Positions 5,203 to 9,151 of a DNA stretch of 9,151 bases are shown here, in pieces. The notes beneath the pieces are model-generated. The model saw only the letters and a list, made by a program, of their open reading frames with translations, searched no databases and was not told where the DNA came from. Each line of letters begins with the position of its first letter. The stretch's first letter is position 1. The position numbers and the translations under genes are program-made. The stretch is from Chloroflexota bacterium (GTDB taxonomy: Bacteria; Chloroflexota; Dehalococcoidia; UBA6926; JACQUM01), in NCBI GenBank assembly GCA_016210295.1, contig JACQUM010000001.1, positions 1 to 9,151 on the forward strand. Direction: 5' to 3'.

Positions 5203-7662
5203 ATGCAGAACGCATCGGAAGAGTACACCGCACGGGACATCACCGTATTGGAGGGGCTGGAGGCGGTCCGCCGCCGCCCTGGCATGTACATCGGCAGTAC
5301 CGACGTGCGCGGCCTTCATCATCTGGTCTACGAGATCGTGGACAACTCCGTGGACGAGGCGATGGCTGGCTTCTGCACTCGTGTCACCGTCCGGCTGCTC
5401 AAGAGCGGCGGGGTGGAGGTGGAGGACAACGGCCGCGGCATCCCTGTGGATATTCACCCGACCACGAAAGTTTCCGCTCTGGAGACGGTGATGACCACCC
5501 TCCACGCGGGTGGGAAGTTCGGGGGCAACGCCTACAAGGTCTCCGGAGGTCTGCACGGGGTCGGGGCCCACGCGGTCAACGCCCTTTCCAGCCGGATGCG
5601 GGTGGAGGTCGTGCGGGACGGACGCCGCTACCACGAGGAGTTCCAGAGAGGGAAGCCCGTCGGCACCCTGGTGGACGACGGCCCCGCCGAGGGACATGGG
5701 ACGAAGGTCTTGTTCATCCCCGATCCGGAGGTCTTCTCCGACACCAACTTCGACTTCGACGTCTTGGCGCAGCGCTTTCGGGAGATGGCCTACCTCAACC
5801 GGGGCCTGGAGATAAGCATCGCCGATGAGCGAACAGACCGGGCCCTCTGCTTCTATTTCGAGGGCGGCATCACCAGCTTCGTCCGGCGGATGAACGCCAA
5901 GCGAGGAGCTCTGCACCCCACGCCTTTCTACGTCTCCAAAGAGGTGGAAGGCATCGTCGTCGAGGCCGCTCTTCAGTACAACGAAGGAGTGGTGGATACC
6001 ATCCTGACTTTCGTGAACTGCATCAACACGGTGGACGGGGGCACCCACCTCACCGGGTTCCGCTCCGCCCTTACCCGGGCTATCAACGACTACGCCCGCA
6101 AGTATAAGGTCTTGAAGGAGAGCGACTCCAATCTGGAGGGGGAGGATACGCGCGAGGGGATCACCGCCATCGTCAGCGTCAAGCTGGCCGATCCCCAGTT
6201 CGAAGGACAGACCAAGGCGAAGCTGGGGAACGCCGAGGTCCGGGGCCTGGTGGAGACGGTGGTGGCGGAGGGACTGAGCGCCTATTTGGGAGAGTACCCT
6301 TCGGATGCCCGGAAGATCCTGGAGAAGTGTCTCACTGCCTTTCAGGCCCGACAGGCGGCGCGGAAGGCCAGGGAGCTGGTGCTGCGCAAAGGGGCCCTGG
6401 ACTACGGGGCCCTCCCCGGCAAGCTCGCCGATTGCTCGGACAGGAACCCGGACAACTGCGAGCTATACCTGGTCGAGGGAGAATCGGCAGGAGGCTCGGC
6501 AAAAGGCGGGCGAGACCGCCGTTTCCAGGCTATCCTGCCTCTCCGCGGCAAGATCCTCAACGTGGAAAAGGCGCGAGAGTTGCGTATCCTCTCTCACGAG
6601 GAGATTCGGGCTATCATCAGCGCGTTGGGAGTGGGCTTCGGACACGCCGGCGCAGCCAATGGCAACGGGAACGGCGACGAGAACGGAGCCAATGGGAATG
6701 GGAATGGGGGGCTGAACCCGTCCAAGCTCCGCTACAAGAAGATCATCATCATGACGGACGCCGACGTGGACGGGGCTCACATTCGCACGCTCCTGCTCAC
6801 CCTCTTCTTCCGGCACTTCAAGCCTCTCATCGATGGAGGCAATGTCTACATCGCCCAGCCGCCGCTCTTCAAGATCCAGGCGGGGCGCGACGCGGCATGG
6901 GCCTACAGCGAACGGGAGAGGGACGAGATCCTCACTCGCCTGGTTCTGCGAGACCTGACACTCCAGGAGGAGAAGGGGGAGGAGAGGCGGACCGTCTATG
7001 GAGAGGCCCAGATCAGGGAGCTGCTCCCGCAGCTCCGGCGCCTGGCCCGTGCGGTCCTGGAGATGGAGCGGCAGGGCCACCAGCGGGCCCTCCTCGCCGC
7101 TCTGGTGCATACGTCCGGCCTTCATGACCTGGACCTGACCAAACCGGCGGCCCGCGCCGCTCTGAAGAAGGACCTCCTGAGCAAAGGTCTCCGCGTGGCG
7201 GACAAGACGGGGAAGGGTAACGCAAACCCCGCGCTGCTCCTCCAGGACCCGGAGTCCGGGCGCACTCTTTCGTTGGACCGCGCCTTCCTGGCCCAGGATG
7301 GAGTGGAGCGCATGACGCAGCTCTCGGAGGCGCTTCGCCAGCACCTGGGGCATCCTCTGGTGGTGGTGAAGCGGGAGCGGGAGGTGGGGCGCATCTCCTC
7401 TTTGCTGGAACTGCCGGAGACGCTAGAAGAGATGGAGAGCCGGAGCGTGACCATGCAACGCTACAAGGGCCTGGGCGAGATGAGCGCCCTGCAGCTCTGG
7501 GAGACCACCATGGACCCGGCCACCCGGACGCTGTTCAAGGTGGGTATCGAGGACCTTACCCTGGCGGAGCAACGGTTCACGGAGTTCATGGGCAACGAGG
7601 TGGGGCCGCGCAAGGAGTACATTCAGGCGCACGCCCACGAGGTCCGAAACCTGGACGTGTAG
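5203..7662 (+). CDS. gyrB: DNA gyrase subunit B (GyrB)
   Basis: ATPase and strand-passage subunit of type IIA topoisomerase, which with GyrA introduces negative supercoils. The 819-residue protein has the GHKL ATPase domain with Glu44 and Asn48 (VYEIVDNSVDEA), Asp75 (EDNGRGIP), the glycine-rich lid GGLHGVGAHAVNALS (115-129) and switch Lys338 in QTKAKLGN. The Toprim domain has Glu425 in EGESAGGSAK and DADVDG at 519-524. The C-terminal part ends in QRYKGLGEM (752-760) and EFMGNEVGPRKEYIQ. Two insertions stand out. A 20-residue Gly-Asn-rich segment sits inside Toprim, because E. coli Glu424 to Asp498 is 74 residues apart and the same span here is 94. An insert of roughly E. coli size sits between Toprim and QRYKGLGEM (about 567-748), as in long Gram-negative GyrB. 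AAGGAG lies 9 bases before the ATG. ParE is the alternative, but the length and GRDRR/ILPLRGKILNVEKAR context favour GyrB. Confidence 0.96.
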   Translation: MQNASEEYTARDITVLEGLEAVRRRPGMYIGSTDVRGLHHLVYEIVDNSVDEAMAGFCTRVTVRLLKSGGVEVEDNGRGIPVDIHPTTKVSALETVMTTLHAGGKFGGNAYKVSGGLHGVGAHAVNALSSRMRVEVVRDGRRYHEEFQRGKPVGTLVDDGPAEGHGTKVLFIPDPEVFSDTNFDFDVLAQRFREMAYLNRGLEISIADERTDRALCFYFEGGITSFVRRMNAKRGALHPTPFYVSKEVEGIVVEAALQYNEGVVDTILTFVNCINTVDGGTHLTGFRSALTRAINDYARKYKVLKESDSNLEGEDTREGITAIVSVKLADPQFEGQTKAKLGNAEVRGLVETVVAEGLSAYLGEYPSDARKILEKCLTAFQARQAARKARELVLRKGALDYGALPGKLADCSDRNPDNCELYLVEGESAGGSAKGGRDRRFQAILPLRGKILNVEKARELRILSHEEIRAIISALGVGFGHAGAANGNGNGDENGANGNGNGGLNPSKLRYKKIIIMTDADVDGAHIRTLLLTLFFRHFKPLIDGGNVYIAQPPLFKIQAGRDAAWAYSERERDEILTRLVLRDLTLQEEKGEERRTVYGEAQIRELLPQLRRLARAVLEMERQGHQRALLAALVHTSGLHDLDLTKPAARAALKKDLLSKGLRVADKTGKGNANPALLLQDPESGRTLSLDRAFLAQDGVERMTQLSEALRQHLGHPLVVVKREREVGRISSLLELPETLEEMESRSVTMQRYKGLGEMSALQLWETTMDPATRTLFKVGIEDLTLAEQRFTEFMGNEVGPRKEYIQAHAHEVRNLDV
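6658..6711 (+). repeat. Gly-Asn coding hexanucleotide repeat inside gyrB
   Basis: Imperfect repeats of AAYGGN encode residues 486-503, an alternation of Asn and Gly with one Asp-Glu and one Ala. They lie between the EEIRAIISALGVGFG helix and LRYKKIIIMTDADVDG of Toprim, where most GyrB proteins have only a short EDFD-like turn. The frame is kept. A flexible solvent loop grown by replication slippage is the simplest reading. Confidence 0.8.
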
Positions 7663-7667
7663 GGGGC

Positions 7668-7755
7668 CTCACCCCCTGGCCCCCTCTCCCTTGAGGGAGA
7701 GGGGGGAATTAATAAGAAGTCTAGGGGACACCCCCTTCGGCAAGCTCAGGGCAGG
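7668..7755 (+). repeat. Interspersed repeat family B, copy 2
   Basis: Begins 5 bases after the gyrB stop. It has CTCACCCC, then a hairpin whose arms (7680-7691 and 7694-7705, CCCCCTCTCCCT against its complement) pair perfectly. An AATTAATAAGAAGTCT segment follows, and then the end TTCGGCAAGCTCAGGGCAGGC. It corresponds part for part to 3861-3951. The hairpin may act as a terminator or 3' RNA-stabilising structure for gyrB, although the bases after it (AATTAATAAG) are not a T-run. Confidence 0.75.
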
Positions 7756-7768
7756 CTCTAGTACCCTG

Positions 7769-7789
7769 GCAGGGGGCACAGCCCCCTGC
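7769..7789. repeat. 9-bp hairpin between gyrB and queF
   Basis: Arms GCAGGGGGC (7769-7777) and GCCCCCTGC (7781-7789) with loop ACA, followed by ACCCCG. It resembles the hairpin GCAGAGGGGC/GCCCCTCTGC at 72-94 in the MITE-like copy, including the flanking CACCCCG, so it is probably a shared repeat module. There is no T-run. The remaining bases to the queF start (7790-7862) hold no riboswitch that I can recognise; I looked for a preQ1 aptamer without success. Confidence 0.6.
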
Positions 7790-7862
7790 ACCCCGTCCCC
7801 CATCTCCGGTCTTCCTGGTATCCTTGGCCTGTGCTGGATTCTCCCAGGACGAGGAGGGAACC

Positions 7863-8306
7863 GTGCCCAAGATCGACGATCTGACCGAGCAATACAGGGG
7901 CCTGGACTGGGTGCTGCCCATGCGAGGCGAGGAGGCCGTCCGTACGGACGGCCTCCTCGCCTTCGACTACGACTACGCGGAGGAGCCTGCGGAGGTCACT
8001 ATCGAGTCGGACGAGTTCACCGCGGTCTGTCCCTGGACGGGCCTGCCGGACCTGGGGCGGCTGACCGTCCGCTATCTGCCGGGCTCCCAGCTCATCGAGC
8101 TGAAGTCGCTCAAGTACTACCTCCTCTCCTACCGGGACGTGGGCATCGTGCAGGAGCACGCCGCGGGACGAGTCCTGAAGGACCTGGCGGCGCTGGTGCG
8201 GCCCCGGTGGATGGAGGTGACCCTGGACTACAATGTCCGGGGAGGGCTGCGCACGGTGGCGAAGGTCCGCTACCCGCAGGCGTCCGAAGGGGGAGCGCCG
8301 GACTGA
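7863..8306 (+). CDS. queF: NADPH-dependent preQ0 reductase (QueF)
   Basis: Reduces the nitrile of 7-cyano-7-deazaguanine (preQ0) to the amine preQ1 in queuosine tRNA-modification synthesis; cytosolic, T-fold family. The 147-residue single-domain protein has the catalytic Cys56 and Asp63 in FTAVCPWTGLPD, spaced as in B. subtilis Cys55/Asp62. The QueF signature is ELKSLKYY (79-86), followed by SYRDVGIVQEH with the substrate-binding Glu98, and the tail has VRGGLR. Gln97 replaces the His that precedes this Glu in B. subtilis. The start is a GTG preceded by GGAGGG 4 bases upstream; this is preferred over an in-frame TTG at 7824 that lacks such a site and adds 13 unmatched residues. A perfect 38-base palindrome covers about codons 21-34. 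Neighbours are gyrB and the nuo operon, with no other queuosine gene in view. The archaeal QueF-like amidinotransferase is a less likely alternative because the QueF signature is present. Confidence 0.94.
   Translation: MPKIDDLTEQYRGLDWVLPMRGEEAVRTDGLLAFDYDYAEEPAEVTIESDEFTAVCPWTGLPDLGRLTVRYLPGSQLIELKSLKYYLLSYRDVGIVQEHAAGRVLKDLAALVRPRWMEVTLDYNVRGGLRTVAKVRYPQASEGGAPD
7925..7962. repeat. Perfect 38-base palindrome inside queF
   Basis: The left arm AGGCGAGGAGGCCGTCCGT (7925-7943) is followed with no spacer by its exact complement (7944-7962), centred on GTAC. It encodes about residues 21-34 (RGEEAVRTDGLLAF) of QueF, before the conserved core, and starts about 60 bases after the start codon. An RNA hairpin from it would be very stable. 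Confidence 0.9.
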
Positions 8307-8366
8307 GCCCTTGGGGCAAGCGCCTGGAGAAGCCTTCGCCGTGTTGCGTCTTTCGATGTACCACAT

Positions 8367-8396
8367 TTGACACCTGGTGGCGTCCCCCCGTAGACT
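8367..8396 (+). promoter_or_regulatory. Promoter of the nuo operon
   Basis: A perfect TTGACA (8367-8372) and TAGACT (8391-8396, 4 of 6) are separated by 18 bases, in the 138-base gap after queF. RNA would start near 8403, leaving a leader of about 42 bases before nuoA, with a GGAG-type ribosome site. It shares the TAGACT box with the promoter at 4251. Confidence 0.65.
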
Positions 8397-8444
8397 GGTC
8401 TGCGGGTCAGGGGCGAGCCGATCCCGTGGGGGAGAGGCGGAGAG

Positions 8445-8819
8445 ATGCCAGTCGATTACGCGCTGAACTACACGGCCGTCGCCCTCGCCGCCGTCGTCGC
8501 CTTCGGGGGCGTGAGCGCCCTATTTGTCCTGGCCCGTCTCATTGCGCCCCGCCGCGCGACGGCCCTCTCCACCACGGTGTACGAGTGCGGCATCATGCCC
8601 ACGGGGCCGGGGCAGGCCCAGTATTCCCTCCGCTACTACCTCTTCGCCCTCCTCTTCCTCATCTTCGAGGTGGAGGCCGTCTTCATCTTCCCCTGGGTGC
8701 TTGTCTACCTGCTCCCGGAGATGGGGGCGACGGCCTTCTATGAGATGGTCTTTTTCCTGGGCATCCTCCTCTTTGGCCTCCTCTACGCCTGGCGGAAGGG
8801 GGTGCTGCAGTGGCAGTGA
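8445..8819 (+). CDS. nuoA: NADH-quinone oxidoreductase subunit A (NuoA)
   Basis: Small membrane subunit of respiratory complex I, placed at the junction of the membrane arm and the peripheral arm next to the quinone site. The 124-residue protein has three membrane helices at about residues 10-31, 62-86 and 96-116. The conserved loop has YECG (Cys48) and the signature QYSLRYYLFALLFLIFEVEAVFIFPW has the acidic pair Glu75/Glu77. Family members usually show FDxE here, so Glu75 is a mild change. The length is normal. GGAG lies close before the ATG, within a purine-rich run. nuoB overlaps its end, so this opens a complex I operon that continues beyond the window. Confidence 0.96.
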   Translation: MPVDYALNYTAVALAAVVAFGGVSALFVLARLIAPRRATALSTTVYECGIMPTGPGQAQYSLRYYLFALLFLIFEVEAVFIFPWVLVYLLPEMGATAFYEMVFFLGILLFGLLYAWRKGVLQWQ

Positions 8820-9151
8820 GGCCGGGGGCGGACCCTCGTCTCCTGGAGATGGTCCAGCAGCACAGGAAGGACGGCATTCTCGGCGTGGTGACCATGAGGA
8901 GCGAGGAGCTCTTCGCCTTGGCACGGAAGTCCTCGCTGTGGCCTCTCACCTTTGGGCTGGCCTGCTGCGCCATCGAGATGATCTCCGCCGGTGTCTCCCG
9001 CTACGATATCGCCAGATTAGGAATGGAGCTCTTCCGGGCATCGCCCCGACAAGCCGATCTGTTGATCGTCGCCGGGACCCTGACCTGGAAAATGGCGACT
9101 GCCTTGAGATGGGTGTACGTCCAGATGCCCGAGACCAAGTGGGTGCTGGCC
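8810..9151 (+). CDS. nuoB: NADH-quinone oxidoreductase subunit B (NuoB), 3' end cut by the window
   Basis: Peripheral-arm subunit of complex I that holds iron-sulfur cluster N2, the last cluster before quinone. The 114 residues in view read through SLWPLTFGLACCAIEMIS, whose Cys-Cys pair (residues 52-53 from 8810) are the first N2 ligands. They continue through YDIARLGMELFRASPRQADLLIVAGTLTWKMA and QMPETKWVLA, where the sequence stops; the other ligand cysteines should lie beyond. The start is either GTG 8810 (AGGGGGT 6 bases upstream, overlapping nuoA by 10) or GTG 8816 (GTGA overlap with the nuoA stop). I prefer 8810 on ribosome-site spacing. The loop TWKMATALRWVYVQMPETKW differs from the common TNKMAPALRRLYDQMPEPKW at several otherwise conserved places, but the frame is open and the core is intact. 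Confidence 0.93.
   Translation, partial: MAVRPGADPRLLEMVQQHRKDGILGVVTMRSEELFALARKSSLWPLTFGLACCAIEMISAGVSRYDIARLGMELFRASPRQADLLIVAGTLTWKMATALRWVYVQMPETKWVLA

Noticed and set aside
5140..6048. Minus-strand open frame of 302 residues opposite the 5' part of gyrB
   Set aside because: A GC-rich antisense shadow of the conserved ATPase domain; the sense strand carries all gyrase motifs.
6463..7353. Minus-strand open frame of 296 residues opposite the 3' part of gyrB
   Set aside because: Also an antisense shadow of gyrB, with no promoter or ribosome site seen.
7663..7862. preQ1 riboswitch upstream of queF
   Set aside because: The leader holds repeat hairpins only. I could not find the preQ1-I stem with its A-rich tail, and the queF ribosome site is not sequestered by any structure I recognise.
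7691..8743. Long plus-strand open frame of 350 residues across the gyrB-queF gap, queF and nuoA
   Set aside because: It runs out of frame over two well-recognised genes and two repeats. Its product is Gly/Arg/Pro-rich shadow sequence with no family likeness.

Overview
The window is GC-rich bacterial chromosome with nine protein genes in two divergent blocks. Its genes are housekeeping genes. The intergenic spaces, and the 3' edge of one gene, carry a dense population of small palindromic repeats. I cannot fix the phylum. Several things would suit an uncultivated Chloroflexota or similar lineage: the gene mix (panD with a DUF2520 protein, a short QueF, a nuo operon starting nuoA-nuoB), the interspersed repeats, and the apparent leaderless genes. 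However, the GyrB carries a long C-terminal insert like that of E. coli and other Gram-negative bacteria, so the assignment is tentative.

Minus-strand block (118-3829, transcribed right to left). An M24 metallopeptidase (Xaa-Pro aminopeptidase/prolidase type) comes first. After a gap of roughly 200 bases come a P1/DmpA-family Ntn peptidase, a Rossmann/DUF2520 oxidoreductase-like protein and aspartate 1-decarboxylase (panD). The last three overlap by ATGA at both junctions and are surely translationally coupled. PanD makes beta-alanine, and some P1 peptidases are beta-aminopeptidases that release it, so the operon may be a beta-alanine/pantothenate supply unit.

Plus-strand block (4228-9151). 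A six- or seven-helix membrane protein of unknown function starts at what looks like a leaderless promoter. It is followed 18 bases later by gyrB, then by queF (preQ0 reductase of queuosine synthesis) and the start of a complex I operon (nuoA, nuoB, the latter cut by the window edge). The nuo operon has a strong sigma70-type promoter of its own.

Repeats and structure. A MITE-like element with imperfect terminal inverted repeats lies complete at 4015-4167. A second copy in opposite orientation lies at 1-121, where its terminal repeat supplies the panD stop codon. A second repeat family of about 90 bases lies just upstream of the M24 gene and just after gyrB. Short hairpins sharing a TCCCGA/TCGGGA core occur three times. 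A perfect 38-base palindrome sits inside the 5' part of queF, and a Gly-Asn repeat interrupts the Toprim domain of GyrB. I see no tRNA, rRNA or CRISPR array, and no convincing defence or otherwise wholly new multi-gene system. The most notable signals are the repeat/gene junctions, the palindrome and the leaderless promoter geometry.
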